Assembly (NCBI RefSeq): GCF_004379255.2
Contig: NC_056040.1
Span: 7,420,257 to 7,484,256 of the forward strand
Source of the DNA: Salvia splendens
Lineage: Eukaryota > Streptophyta > Magnoliopsida > Lamiales > Lamiaceae
Direction of reading: 5' to 3'
Length of the DNA: 64,000 nt
The notes under the pieces are model-generated. The model saw nothing but the letters and a program-made list of their open reading frames with translations, did not search any database and was not told the origin of the DNA. Below are positions 35,331-50,300 of the stretch, piece after piece; the stretch's first letter is position 1; every line of letters begins with the position of its first letter. The position numbers and the translations under genes were made by a program.

Positions 35331-38300
35331 ATGGTTTCAGTCAAGAGAAAGCCGTTGGGAGATGCGACGGAGGGCTGCGAGTCTCCGCCGATGAAGCAGC
35401 GGAGAGAGCACGGGAATGATAATGAGAATGGTTTAATAGATGAAGCGGTAACTTGCCTTCACCAAGTATCGTATCCAGAGGGGTACCAGCCGTCCGCTTC
35501 GAGTAATCAGCAACGTGAGGCAAAGCCTGCCAAGGAATTCCCCTTTTCTCTTGATCCTTTTCAGCAGGAAGCTATTAAGTGTCTCGAAAATGGCGAATCC
35601 GTCATGGTATGTGTGTGTTGGTACTTCACTTTATGATTGGTTGTTTTAGTTTAATTGAAGAGCTTCAAGTAGTTGGAGCTTATTTTGCAAAACACTTATC
35701 TATAATTTATAAGCTTCTACTTAAACAGCATATAAGCTGTTTTAAGGTGCTTATAAGCTTAGCCAAATGCCCCCTCATATATATTGTAGAGACAGCATGT
35801 TTGTAATTGTCTGAGAGGTGAGTTTTTGATGGGCACAGAATTTGGTTGTGACATGTTTGTAGGTCTCTGCGCATACATCTGCAGGAAAGACAGTTGTGGG
35901 CTTGTATGCCATTGCAATGTCGCTGCTCAACAAGCAACGTGTGATATATACATCTCCAATTAAAGCTCTTAGCAACCAGAAATATAGAGAGTTCAAAGAA
36001 GAATTTTCGGATGTTGGGTTGATGACAGGTGATGTAACTATTGATCCCAATGCGTCTTGCTTGGTAAGTTTGCTGATAATTACATGTGCCGATATGCTCA
36101 ATTTTCGATATGTTCTTTCTTTTAGTTTATTTTGGAATGTCGTTTCAGGTTATGACCACTGAGATTTGGCGAAGCATGCAATACAAAGGGTCAGAAATTA
36201 CTAGGGAGGTAGCCTGGATTATTTTTGATGAAGTGCATTACATGAGAGACAGAGAGAGAGGGGTCGTGTGGGAAGAGAGCATTGTTATGGCCCCGAGGAA
36301 CTCCCGATTTGTGTTTCTCTCTGCTACAGTGCCTAACGCAAAGGAGTTTGCTGATTGGGTTGCAAAGGTACTTGACTTGATTCCCCATTTCACTTGATTT
36401 TTAATCAATGCTGTTTAAAATGGCTATACATCCTTATGCTTTGCAATATAGTATATGATCATTATCAGGTTAATGTTTAGGCTTATCATGTCATGTTGTG
36501 TTTTGTGTCAACCTGTTGAAAATAATAAAACGATAACATGCTAACAACTTAATGCTTAGTATTGTGTGATAACCAGCTAACAATCCTATAATTTTGATAA
36601 CCACTTGTTAGTGAGTCAGTGAGGCGATAATATGTGGGTTGGTGGGACGGAGGGAGTATATCATTAGAAAACTTTAACTTTAACTATTTTTTGTTAATGT
36701 TGTGTTGTGTCGGTGCAAAAAAAATGCTTGTAGTTGCTATTATGCGTATTGTGTTAGCACGAAATTCTGTATTTATGTGAGTGAAGATGTATGCCTTGTT
36801 GTGTTTGTGTCGCGATTCGGGGCTTATTGTGTTAAAGCTGCACCAGCATAACAGGAAGTGTGAGACGGCTGGGGTAGCTGGGTTATTTAAATGTCTTATT
36901 CCTTTTATTATTTTCTGTAATTGATGTTTCTATTGTAATTTGTTTTGGGCTCTGATTGAATTTGAACCCTTGCACGGACCTAGACCATACTTAGGGTATC
37001 AATATGTTATTGAAGGAGTTGGGTAGGTCTAGGTATAATCTCATAATGAGTTACCAGCAAGTAACTGTGGGCAGACAATAGTCATTCATTTATTCCTGAA
37101 TGTGTTTTGTTTGTGCAATATGTGTGCTCGTGTCAACATGACACATGACATGATTGCACAAATTCCTCAAAACTATAAGAAAATTATGAGTGGATTTAAT
37201 GATTTCCAATTATATTTGCTTGATGATGAAAGGTTCTTACTTTGGGAATCCTTTGAGAACTTATGCATATGATAGAGATAGCTAAAGACCTTTTTCAACT
37301 CTTTGTTTCAAGTTTTTCTCTCTTGCACTGGTGTGCTAATATCATCTTTGTAATGCAGGTGCTTCAGCAACCATGTCATATTGTTTATACCGATTATCGA
37401 CCAACACCCCTTCAGCATTACATCTTCCCTTGTGGAGGTGATGGCCTTTACTTAGTGGTTGATGAAAAGGGTAAGTTTCGTGAGGATAGCTTTCAGAAAG
37501 CTCTAAATGCTCTGATTCCAACCAGTGAAGACAAAAGGAAAGAAAATGGAAAAGTGCCGAAAGGTGTACTTGTTGGTAAATCTGGTGAAGATAGTGATAT
37601 ATTTAAGATGGTGAAAATGATCATTTTGCGACAGTATGATCCTGTCATATGTTTCAGTTTTAGCAAAAGAGAATGTGAATTTCTTGCTATACAGGTACCA
37701 TTCTTTCTTTACACCTTTTAAGAGCGACTGTTATCCTTTATAATTTCATGAATTGCATGTTTCTCTTAAATATGCAATTGTAATTTCTGGTCATTTTATT
37801 GTAAATAGCTGAAACCTAGCAAATCCCGACTTAGATTAAGCCTGGAATTTGTTGTCTTTGTTGTTTAGAGTGCTATGTTTCTTGTAAGACTGCCAACTCT
37901 TTTATCTCAGCATTTAGAGGTATCATGCTAAAGCACCATTTTTTTGTGATTGTGTCTAGCCTGTAGCCAAGTGCTGTAAAGATACTCATAGTTATTATTT
38001 GGGTTTTTCTACTTAGTAGATAACATATTCTTTTCCCAACAGATGGCGAAAATGGATCTAAGTGACGACGATGAGAAAGTAAACATTGAAACTATCTTCT
38101 GGAGTGCTATGGATATGCTGTCTGATGATGATAAGAAGCTTCCACAGGTTAGAGTATTTCATATCACATCCAATATATCATGTAGTAGCTATTATCATGA
38201 ACATACTTCTTACCATGTTTTATCCATGTCTATGTATGTTAACCAACCCTAGGTTTCAAATATGCTGCCCCTTTTGAAACGAGGCATAGGTGTACATCAC

Positions 38301-41300
38301 TCTGGTTTGCTTCCCATACTGAAGGAAGTCATTGAAATATTGTTCCAGGAAGGATTTATCAAGGTCAGTGTGCATGAGGAGTTGATGAAACCTCATATTA
38401 CTCATTTGTCGTGCTTCACTGCTCTGCCGCGCTTAAGCCTGCCCTAATATTCGCTCAAGTTTGTATTTTATTGGGTTTGGAAGTGAAAAGGAATTCTTAG
38501 CTCAATAAGTTATTTAATGCAGAATTTTATTGTGGTATAGTGACCTACCTTCTAGATATTGCATACTTCCTGTTACCTATATAGTTTTCCCCTGGTTTGG
38601 TGCTAATAATATCTATACGGAGTCATATGTATGTTATAAAGGTGCACTATTCTAGTTATGGCTAGGAGGTGCTGATAACCTTAGATCACTTTGGACTTTT
38701 GTGCCATCTAATGGTGAAGGCACCTGCATGGCTGCACCCTGCCCTTTTACCATGTCATTTCTCTTCCTCTTATTGTATGTATTGTGACAATAATTTGAAC
38801 TGGAGCTGTATGTTCTTTTTCTGTCATCATCTCATGCATTTCTCTGATAAGGCTTTTCTACATTTTGTCTAGTGCTTGTTTGCCACAGAGACCTTTAGCA
38901 TCGGGCTAAACATGCCCGCTAAAACTGTCGTCTTTACTAATGTTCGGAAATTTGACGGAGATAAGTTCAGATGGATATCCAGTGGGGAGTACATACAAAT
39001 GAGTGGCCGAGCTGGTCGCCGAGGAATTGATGATCGGGGGATTTGTATCCTTATGGTTGATGAGAAGCTAGAGCCTTCAACAGTGAAATTTATGTTGAAA
39101 GGAAGTGCAGATTCTTTGAACAGGTTATTTGGCAGAATTGTTATTCAGTGTCATAGTAAAAAGCAAGACCGCATAGTTGTAGTATTGCTCGAAAAAGCTT
39201 CATTTTCAACCAGCGTCTTAAGGTTCTTTGTCGCATATTAGCATAAATCTCTTTCGAGAAACTGTTAAAATTTACCTGTCCCAAGTTCTCCCAGGCATGC
39301 TGATTGTCTATGAATTCTTGTAGTTAGGGATTATTCATGCTTATGTTTATAAATTAAAAGCATCGATGTATACCTATCACCCATACTGAGTTATTCTCCT
39401 GCAGTCCTGCCCAGTCTGAACATATTAGCTGCACCTTTAGGGTGCTTAACCACAGTTTAATAAGTATGGATCCATGTTATAAATGCGGATTTAGACAGGG
39501 CTGTAAATTAATGGCTTAAGACAAATTTGTTCTTTTGTATAGATGGATACAATATAGTTATTGCTTCGCCAAATTCAGATTGATTTGGAATTTAGAATGT
39601 TTTTACAGCGTGTGAAAAAGATGGAAATATAGACTCGTATCCACTACATCTGGATACTAATTAGTTGCTTCAATATTCATCACTGCAAATAATTGTTATG
39701 GAGAAAGACTTATAGATCTGATTGCATATATATGATGGCTTGCTTATCTTAATATCCAGTGCGTTTCACTTGAGCTACAATATGCTTTTAAATCAAATAC
39801 GAGCTGCAGATGCAGACCCTGAGAATTTGCTTCGAAATTCTTTCTATCAGTTTCAGGCAGATCGTGCCATTCCTGATCTTGAGGTCAGTTGGTATATATG
39901 CTCTTTTGAAATGAGTCTAATATATGAGATTAACTATAAGCATATAATTTGAACTTTACAGAAACAAGCAAAGATCCTTGAAGCAGAGAGGGATTCTATT
40001 ATCATAGAAGAAGAAGATAGCGTGGAAAATTATTACTCCCTTATAAAACAATACAAAACTCTGAAAAAGGAAATCCGTGATACAGTTTTTTCTCCAAAAA
40101 ATTGTTTGCCTTTTCTACAGCCCGGAAGACTTGTTTCTATACAATGCACAAAGAGTGATGAGGATTCGCCATCATTCTCTCTGCAGGATGAGGTCACATG
40201 GGGAGTCATAATAAATTTTGAGAGGGTTAAAGTTGCCTCTGAAGGTGAGATGGGTTTTAAGTTATTTGTGAACTTTCTATGTGTATTTATTCACTAGCCT
40301 TAATCTTTTGACTCAGATGATGCAAACAAGAAGCCTGAAGAGGCAAGCTATACAGTGGATATTCTCACGAGGTGCAGAGTGCATAAGGATGAAATTGCTA
40401 AAAAAACAATTAGAATTGTTCCCTTAAAAGAGCCTGGAGAGCCTGCTGTTATTTCAGTCCCTATTTCACAGGTAAAATCTTTTCCATGATAACTCGTGGT
40501 GGGATTTGTTTTGACATTATGTGATGTGGTTTATTTTGGCATTTACGTTCTTCCTGATGCTGCTGAAATTAAACAAAGGGTGGTGCTACAGTGGAATTAG
40601 ATCAGTTACCTTGTTGTGTCCTGGCTATGAAATAATTTGCATATTCCATGGCACTCCAATGTGCAGCTTGACTTTGAGCATTCGTAGCTTATGCTGTTAA
40701 AGAACAAGTACAATATTTTTTTAGTTTTCTTCTAGTTGTTATAATTGCTGTTGTTTTTTTGCATGTAATTTGCTCTTATCCTTGTGATGACGTTCCTTGT
40801 GATGTCATTTTAAGCAGATTGATAGCTTAAGTAGTGTCCGGCTAATAATACCAAAGGATCTTCTCCCATTAGAAGCTCGAGAAAATACTTTGAAGAAAGT
40901 GTCTGAAGTTTTGGTAAGATTTGCAAAAGAAGGTGTACCTATTCTAGACCCTGAAGATGACATGAGGGCAAGTTGGAATTCAGTTTTCCATTGTCGTTAT
41001 GATACTCAAGTATTTTATAGGTTTTTAATTTATATTAACCTGGTTGAATAACGGTCTAAAACTCCAGGTTCAAAGCAGCTCTTACAGGAAGGCGACAAGG
41101 CGGATAGAAGCACTTGAGAATCTTTTTGAGAAGCACAAAGTTGCTAGATCTCCTCTGATTGAACAGAAGCTCAAATTCCTGCACACGAAGAAGGAACTTA
41201 CCGCAAAAATTAGATCTCTTAAGAAAGCAATGAAGTCTTCATCAGTGTTGGCATTCAAAGATGAATTAAAAGCAAGGAAAAGGACTCTTAGGAGACTGGG

Positions 41301-43126
41301 GTAAGATTTTTTTCTGGTCAAATATGAGTAAACCCTTAAACCCTGCTATTTTCACCTTCATTGAAGGTCAGCCTAATATATCATTTGTTGTTTTTCAGCT
41401 AGATATTTATTATTCTTATACACTATTATATTGCCGTGCTGGCTAAAATACTTATTTTTTTAATATAGAATGTCTTCATGAGCATTTCCTAGAAATATTG
41501 TCATTCCTCTCTATCTACCTCTGTTAAATTGTTTCTCTGGAAACTGGCTTCAAAATTTATTTGTCTAATCATTGTATCCATTTGAGAACACGACAGCTTG
41601 AGAGTTTGTGTTAGATAACCATAATAATGATGGAAGGACAATACATTTGATCTTCAAGAGAACTTCACAAAGATACAGTTGTTTTACCGTGAAATAGTTT
41701 CATTAATACGCCTATTGAACATTGCTTTTCTCTATGCTGTTCAATGTCATTTATGGCGAAAAAGTTGGAGCCACATGTTACACTTCTTTTTACGCTCCTT
41801 GTGCATAATCTGAATTCTATAAGATTGCATTTGAATGTAACAGAAATTTTATTATTAGCTTGTTTTGGATTGAAAATCAACCACTCTCATTTGAACTATT
41901 TCTGAGTTATTTATGTGGGCGGTTTGAATTTCACTAACCGGGTGGAGCTAAGATCCGTTGCCAATTCTTTTGTTGAAGAATTTTTATATGCTATGGCTAC
42001 TCTTGATTCTTTTTTAGTGATAATTTCTTCATCTACCAGTATTGCTGTATATAATTATCATCAGTCTTAATTCTAAACATCTTCAAAATATACAGATATA
42101 TTACAAGTGATGATGTTGTTGAGCTGAAGGGAAAAGTTGCTTGTGAAATCAGCAGTGCAGAAGAGTTGACATTGACAGAACTCATGTTTAATGGGGTTCT
42201 AAAGGATATAAGGGTGGAGGAGATGATATCTCTTCTGTCATGTTTTGTTTGGCAAGAAAAACTACAGGAAGCCCAAAAGCCTCGTGATGAGCTTGGGTTG
42301 CTTTTTACACAAGTACAGGAAACAGCACGTAAGGTGGCTAAGGTTCAGCTTGAGTGCAAGGTACCTGTTCACTTTATTCTTAGTTCTCCTCGTGATTGAT
42401 TCAAATATTGGTCTCTCTGGATGCTTTTAATGTCAATCTTTCTTTCATTGCTTGCTTATAGTTGTTCGTAAAAAGGATGGAGACTATAATTTATGTTAAA
42501 AATATAGTCTGTGACAATGTCCAGTATCCACAAGGAATAGAATTTTGATAGGAGTAGTCTTTATCAAAATTGCGGTTTAGTAGGTGACACGGAGTTAAAC
42601 TCCGTATGCATAATCTCTAGATGCTAGGTCAATTTTTTCTAACAATAGCTTTACATTTTGAGGGCCTCTCTATTAGTGAAATGGTGGAAACATAATTTCA
42701 GTTTTATGCTGATATACACACCCTTTCTCGAGTCATCCATACATATATATTTTGTTATCTGCTTATAGCTTTGGTGGTTTCTGTCATTGTTCAAAATTAA
42801 CTAAGACTACTTCCACATGTGTCATTTCAAAATTCTATTTACCCCAGGTACAGATAGATATTGATAATTTCGTGAGCTCTTTCAGACCAGATATCATGGA
42901 GGCTGTCTATGCTTGGGCTAGAGGATCTAAATTCTACGAAATTATGGAGATGACACCTGTTTTTGAGGGCAGCTTGATCCGAGCAATCAGGAGACTGGAA
43001 GAACTCCTCCAGCAGCTGATACAAGCTGCAAAATCAATCGGTGAGAAAGATCTTGAAGTTAAATTCGAGGAAGCTGTCACCAAGATCAAGAGAGATATTG
43101 TCTTTGCTGCATCATTGTACCTATAG
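35331..43126 (+). CDS. HEN2: DExH-box RNA helicase HEN2 (MTR4-like, nuclear exosome cofactor)
   Basis: Fourteen exons: 35331-35606, 35863-36063, 36149-36367, 37359-37694, 38043-38147, 38253-38363, 38873-39123, 39760-39883, 39962-40244, 40317-40471, 40818-40967, 41068-41300, 42096-42360, 42848-43126, giving 995 aa, the length I recall for Arabidopsis HEN2. Helicase motifs: AHTSAGKT (95-102), DEVH (186-189), SAT (217-219) and [10 protein letters not shown] (458-467); the arch/KOW region and the C-terminal DSHCT domain ending [12 protein letters not shown] follow. HEN2 feeds non-coding RNAs and faulty transcripts to the nucleoplasmic exosome. The N-terminal YPEGY and [22 protein letters not shown] and the C-lobe fit HEN2 better than its paralog MTR4. 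The intron after exon 11 has a GC donor (AGG, then GCAAGT, at 40968). Frame intact throughout. Confidence 0.95.
36640..36660. repeat. Single MITE end in HEN2 intron 3
   Basis: A GTGGGACGGAGGGAGTA end of the Stowaway type, with no matching opposite end nearby; a remnant. Confidence 0.45.
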
Positions 43127-44313
43127 ACTATAGACGACTTGGAGAAATTTTTTTGCCAGCATCCAAGATAGACCGATGGCTCCAGTGTGTTAAAGGTCAT
43201 GTGAGTAAGAGAAAGAATGCTAGTTCCTCAGCTCTGGACTGTATATCTACACCAGGAAAATTCATTATCTGATGGACCTAGTCCTTTCTCAAAACGATAT
43301 AGGTTCTGTGGAGAATCTTGATTATAAGCATTGAGGACAACGACGTGAGTTCTGCATTCAAGAGGGAAGGTGCTATGACAGAGTATGCAAAAGGAAGAGA
43401 GAGAGTTTAACTTAACTGCTTGCTGCAAAGTTGGGAAGAAAACTGTTGCTTTAAAAGAGAAGCAAGTTATACTTAGTTTCCCTGTAGGTGTAAAAGTAGC
43501 TGCTCCCCGTTTCATGGATTATAATTAGTTTTATTTTTTTTGTTTACCTTTTCTTTACATCTTCTGTTGCCAGTTTCGTGATGTGAAACCCTGTTAGAAC
43601 AGGAAATCAGCTATCGTGAATGACCAATTTTGATGCTATGTTTCCCCATTGTGCTAAACATAACACATACTGCGTATACGCATGCACTGATTATATGAAA
43701 AAAAGAAAAGATAAGAGATGGATTTGAAATACTCCTCCGTTCCTAAAAAGAAGAGAACATTTGAAATGGCATGGATTTTTATGCGTAATTAGTAAAATAA
43801 GAGAGATAGAACAGAAAGATATTAGAGTATTGCTATTGGAGAATGAAATTCATCTCATTAGAGATAAAAAAAAAAGGTTTATTTAAATAGAATTTGTCTA
43901 TTTTGGCACGAATCTTGCACAAAGGTAAGTTTTTGTCTTTTGGCATGAGGTATCTTATTGTGAAGTTATGGTCTGTCATATTGCAATGTAGCAATATGCC
44001 CCCCACAGAGAAATCAAAATTTGAGAATTCATTTTCTTGGTATTTTTCAGTGTCTACTATTCAGTGTAGATCGAGCTTCCATAAATTATGTGGGATCACG
44101 ATAGTTTAGGGCAAGTGTGCCGTTCATTGGATGGAAGAGATCAGGTATGAACTATTTGATCACAAGTTAATGCCATCTATAGAAAGTTCGAAACCATTTC
44201 AATCATGAACCAACATGGTCATATATGGCTCTGCTAGTGCAACCACAATTTGCACAGAAAACTCAGTTATCTTAAAAATTACACAACAGAGAGAGAGCCC
44301 TAACTGGTTTACA
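43127..44313. other. Spacer between convergent HEN2 and SPF30 genes
   Basis: Holds both 3' UTRs. A Stowaway-like fragment (about 43733-43805, CTCCTCCGTTCCTAAAAAGA) lies in the middle without a clear second end. No gene seen. Confidence 0.5.
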
Positions 44314-47300
44314 TTACTCATCTGCACTTTCCATATTTGCTCCTTTGAGATGTAAATGTTTTTCTCTTTTCTGAAACTCAGTCAAACCCTTCCCACTTCC
44401 AGTCACTCCAACTTTCCCAAATGGATCATCAGGAGACTTGAATATGCTCTCGCGCTTTCGCCCGGAGAAGAAACCAACCTTTAGGATAAAGCCAAGTTTC
44501 AATATAGTACATGAAAAAAGAGAACCTTGTACTTGTTGAAAAGACACGACACGAGAAAAATGCTTGTCTTGTAGATTGCAAAGAAGCCTCATGCATTAGT
44601 AATACTTGGTCACTAAATTCCACTGAGTATGGCTTGGAAAGTAGAAAGCAAACAAAAGACGTAAATGGCAGGAAGAAGAAAGAAATAACAGAAATGAGAT
44701 ACATGAAGCTAGTAGGACAGTACACATCTTCCAAGCATCCACGTAACGTCTATACTCCTACTGCATTAGCCATCCAGTCACATGCTGATGTATCATAGAA
44801 TGCATGTTTGGTGTAGCGCAAGTAGGATATCAAACTTCATTTCAACGATTGATGTGAACCCCACAACTATGATTGTAAGCTTTTTGAGGGAAACCAAAAG
44901 GTAAAAATAGTGGAAGACATGATATTACAGCACAAGTGGTGAACAATCCAGCAGGCAACCGAACATGAGGAAAAAGGATTTGATTAATTTTTAGCTCTCG
45001 TCAGTAAAAAAGAAGAGGATACTATTCCCAGTTGTAACAAAAAGGGGCTATGACAAGTGAGCAATTAAAGCAAGGTGGTTGAAGATTCTAGATTCCACAT
45101 ACAGTTCATAGCAAAGAATAGCATTGGATGCACTTGTAGGTTATGAGTTATGCACTTAAGCACATTGAGACACAAGGAGAAAAGCAAGAAAAGAAAAATA
45201 CAAACACACATACCAGCATTGTGCACACAACAGAATGTGTGTGGGTGTGTGTGTGAAAGGCGGATCATGCTCTCTTAAAAAACACACAAAATGGGGGGGG
45301 GGCACTGCTTGCTTACAGCAGTATATGACTCAACATAAAGATGTGTGTAACACAAATACAAGCAGGCAGCAAACGTGAACACACCTTTTTAGCTTTGCCT
45401 TTCGTGGTCTGGAATTGCTGCCAGGCATTCTGCCTCTTGTTTTGTGTAACTTCTTTTTCTTCCATACGCATTTTGGACTTGAATGCATGTATCTTTTTAC
45501 GCTTTGTAGCTTTCTGTGTAAAATAAATTTTAAAAAAAATGTAAAAGAACTCAGAATGGTATCCTCAAACCCCATCATTTTTACACAGAATGGCATCCTC
45601 AAACCCCATCATGGGTCCTGTCCTCAACCCCGATGGAGGGCATAGAGGGGGTTCCAGGATGCAATTAAACATCAGTAATCAGGTACGAATATTTTAAGAT
45701 TAGGGGATGAGGCCAGTGCTCTGGAATGACCAATACCCTTCCCAATCTTAGCTCATCTAGTGGAAAATAAAATCAAACATCCCCTTCATATAACAGTTGG
45801 ATTAAAATTAGCTGACAACTCAGCATATGAGCACTAATTCAATCATAATCACTATAAAATGAGCAGTAAATCCAAACATACCACATCTTCAGGATCATTA
45901 CGATCAATTTGAAGTTTTGCAGGAACAGTCCAGGCCTCGAAGTCCTTGCTAGCGGATTGGGCAATCTTCCGTTTTAGGGCTTCTTTTGTAGCAACAGCAA
46001 TCTTTTCAGCTTCCAGCAAAGGGTCTGCAGTGCCTTCTTGGATAGGTCTAACGTTATCGGGATCCACCTGGAATCACCAACCCCTTCTAAATGCAATCTC
46101 AAAAATCACATTACAATATGATGCTACATAAGGTTAGGCAGAGCCTTTGCGTGATAAATAAACCAGATTAGGTCAGATAGTAAACCAGGTTGTAAAAACA
46201 GTTTTTAAGTTTAACAAGTTCTATAGGGTCCTTTCCTATTTCTGCTATGTCACAGGGTTAAATATTACTAGTAATTTTTTTGTTTTCATTGACCGTTTGA
46301 TGTTAGAAAAAAGCACTATGCAAGAAGGAAGATAAATTACCTCTTCCTTGTTACCCCATCCATCATAGGTGACATAATACCCATTTGGAGAATGAGACTC
46401 AATGGTTGCATCATACCTGAACATTCAATCTAAATCAGCCACATACAAGAGGGAGAAGAGATAAAGAAACTGAAGGCTAGAGACATCTTTACTAATTAAT
46501 AGACACAAAACCAAGCAAAAACATATATTCACTATATATACCACTCTCCATCTTCGCTCCAGACAGCTTGGACTTTGGTTCCAAGAGGAAATTTATTACC
46601 ATCAATAGCAGTAGTTCTTGGTTTCTGCATGGGATTACCAATAAAAGTAGTCAGATCAGCATGAGTGGCAGTGAAGCCCAGAACTGGGATTTGTTTAGAA
46701 ATTAGTTCGATTTAAAACTTTGAATATGTGAGTATATATATATATATCAGTATATATATATGGGTTTTGATCTATGCAAAGCTCATTCTTAATACAAAAA
46801 TGCAGAACCAAGCATACAAAGGTCATTTTTAAGTCTTCATAAGCTTATTTTTACGTTATTATAGTAATGATGACATAAAATGATCTTAACATGACCTCAA
46901 ACCCGAATTTTATAATATGACCTAAAACTACTTTATAATGACCCTCCGTGTTTTTATTTAATTATTGACCATTAGATTGTCAAATCTCATGGTCAGGATT
47001 TGGTCTGGATTTTATATTGAAATCAATTTTTGTATTGATCATTTTCCTATATATATATATATATATATATAGTTCATCCGTCCCACAAAATAGTGCACGC
47101 AACAACACTAGGTTGTGACACAAGTTTTAATAAATATTAGATGGAATGTATTGTGAGTGGAAAAAGAACACACTTTATTAGTTAGAGTGTGTTGCGGCTT
47201 ATGAGTGGAGAAATGGAGGGCCATGCATGGTAAATTTGTAGATAAATGAAGTTTGCATGGTAAAAAATAAGTACATTGGGTCCAAAATTAGCAAAGATAT

Positions 47301-50300
47301 ACTCCCTCCGTCCGCCATTAGGTGTCTCATTTAAGTTCGGCACGGGTTTTAAGAAATGTAAGAGAAAGTGGGTGAGAGAAGATAATGGAATATGGGCCCC
47401 ATTTTTATATATTAGTTTTATAATAGAATGTGAGTGGAATGAGTTAGTGGAAAGTGATGTGTAACTACCATTTATAGTAAAAGTGAACCGGGACTCCTAA
47501 TGGCGGACAGACTAAAATAGTAAACCGGGACTCCTAATGGCGGACGGAGGGAGTAAGTGTGAACTAAATTTGACGGGCACCCTAAAATGGCAAAGTGTTC
47601 CCTGCTTTGTGGGATGGAGAACTGGCACTAAAATTACGGTACAAAACCTAAGTTGGAAAACATGATTGTTTGAGAAACACAACTCTATATGAGTATTTTG
47701 CAAAAATAAACTAATAAAGGCACCTCTTTCAGCACCCCGTGACCCCTGGCCCACCACCCCCTAGTGGCAATCAAAAGTAGGCCAATCGGTGTTCTCTCCA
47801 CAAAGCCTATTAAAAAAAGCAATGACCATGTGTTAAAGTGGTTTTGTTAGTCTAAGGAGCCCCTTTCCCCCCCAGATCCCTGGACTGCGTACCATAGCTT
47901 TTCTATTCACAAACATGGTGATGTTCATATTTCACCACAAAATGACTGATAGCTAAGAAGTTTCCATTATGAATGTACGATCTCCATGATTTCTAGTAAC
48001 TTAAACATGGCTAAGGAGATGAAAATAATAAGGGACTGAAAAAAGTATATATCCCTTTACTTATTAAAGAAGGGCACTTTAAACTTGATCATGACTGGAG
48101 TTCAGAAAAGAATCATTGACAAAGAATATTATCAGATTATGACTCAAGACAACTCATGCACAATAAATACAATGCAGCATGACATCAAAGGCTAAACAAC
48201 TTATCATGAACTTACTAAAGAAGGGCACTTTAAACTTATCATGAAAGGAGTTCAGAAAAGACTCATTGACAAAGAATATTATCAGATATGACTCAAGACA
48301 ACTCATGCAAAATAAATACAATGCAGCATGACAACAAAGACTAAACAACTTAACCCTTTTTTACATGAAGAATCAAAATATGTTTTTACCAACATTATTT
48401 GCAACTATGCAGTTTCGTTGAATAAGTAGACATAACTCTATTTTGGGTACGTATAGAAGAATAGATAATAAGTAGGGACATGGCTTGGAGGACTACTATA
48501 ATTCTATTCAATCCTGGAACTTAGTGCCAAAAATAAAGAACATGGGATCGATGCTCAGATATTACCCCAACCACTTATCCAAGATGAGTCCAAATCCCAA
48601 TGTAAATTACCCAATATTTCCAAGCTAGAGTAACACTATTACACAAATTGAATACCAACTTACCAAGATGTAATGTGTCTTACAACTTACAAGAATATAA
48701 GGTCGTTATTCATTGTTAGCTCAAAATCTAAAGACTCGTCAAAAAAATCAAGTCAGAAAAGGACTAACATCAAAGGTGATCCCAGAAAGTTGCAGATCAG
48801 GAGATGCTTCACCACTAGTCCCATTAACAAGTTCAGAACTACCATCATTTTGTTTAGCAGTTGTCAGAAGCTCCTCTGTCAATGCAATCACCTTCAGCCA
48901 CAAATAAATCCAAATTATAATCAGCCAATCATCATAATATAATTAGTGAAAAGATGAAAACATGAACTTCAATCCAGAGTGACAGCCAAAATTCACGAGA
49001 CAGAGCAGGCCGGCCATCACCACATAGCACACCTGCAATGGAATCAAGACAGAAGTGATGGGCATCTTGACAAAGTCCTAGTGTCTTCTTTCTAAAACCC
49101 CGACACTTCTGCACACCATGTATGCTTATTTCTTTTAACAAGATAAGATATTCTCACCTTGACAAACGACAAGGGAAAAAACATCTTTCATCTGTCAGAG
49201 GTGGTTTCTTGAAACTGCTTGTTCGAGCAATAGTAATATTTGAGAGAGAGAGAGAGAAAGAGAGATTGAAATTAAACTATAAAGAAAGTAATGACCTTCT
49301 AACCTATTATACAACAATGATCGGTGTTCTTAAACATCTCTAACTACTAGCAACTATGATGATATATGTAATGTTAAGCAGAAAGAATAGGAGGATCTCA
49401 TACTTAGAACTGTGGGATCCACCAGCAACGATGAGAGGAAGGAAGTTTGCAAAAATAAAAATAAAAAATCACCTCCGCAAGTTCTTTCTCCATGTCCAAA
49501 AATTCAGAATTCTTCGGATCATCTTTCAACAATTTGCGTACCTTGAATCATATTAAGACACAAATACAGTTGACATAAATACCAAATTTGGAATACTGAA
49601 GCAAATGAGTAATATTCAATTTTAAGAGAAACCAAAAATCCAAAAATTAAAAATAGTAGCAGTGAATAGTAAAACTGTACATTGGCCAGGCATCACCCCT
49701 TCAATAAGAACAAGATAGGGAATAGGTGAACAGAACACCAACATCTCACTCCTATACTGAAGTATTTGATTCCAAGAGCAATATCCCATTAAATTATACT
49801 CCCTCCGTCCCAAGGTAGATGTCACAATTTCCTTTTTAGTTTATCCCACAAAAGATGTCACATTTCTTCTTTTGAAAAAAGTTCCCTCTCACATCAATTA
49901 TAAAATTATATTTTCTCTCACCACTTAACACACAAAATAACATCTCCTAAAATCTCGTGTCTTCTCCCAAGTGTGACATGAAATCTACCTTGGGCGGAGA
50001 GAGTATTTGGTTATAAAATATACAAAGATCATGGTTTAGACTTCACTGCCACAAAGTAAAGTGAATAGCATCAGAATGAGAATTTTGAAGTTGTCAACAC
50101 ACATCACAAATTCAAAAGCCTAACAGAAAGAGGCAAAGTTTAAACTTTAAAGCCTATTTCCTTCCCATACTCGGTAAATATTAGGATATCAAAGCAGCTC
50201 AGCACTTCTAGTTAGGTTTGAAGACTAAGGAGAACCTCCAATCTTCGCTGTCAACAATCAACACTAAAATGCGTCGAAGAAGAAACAATTCACACTAAAA

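Noticed and set aside
35690..35790. Possible small inverted repeat with ATAAGCTT words in HEN2 intron 1
   Set aside because: Pairing is short and imperfect; no element ends or target duplication found.
45330..45645. Overlapping ORFs on both strands near the SPF30 exon at 45385-45513
   Set aside because: They are extensions of the real exon into introns or its antisense shadow.
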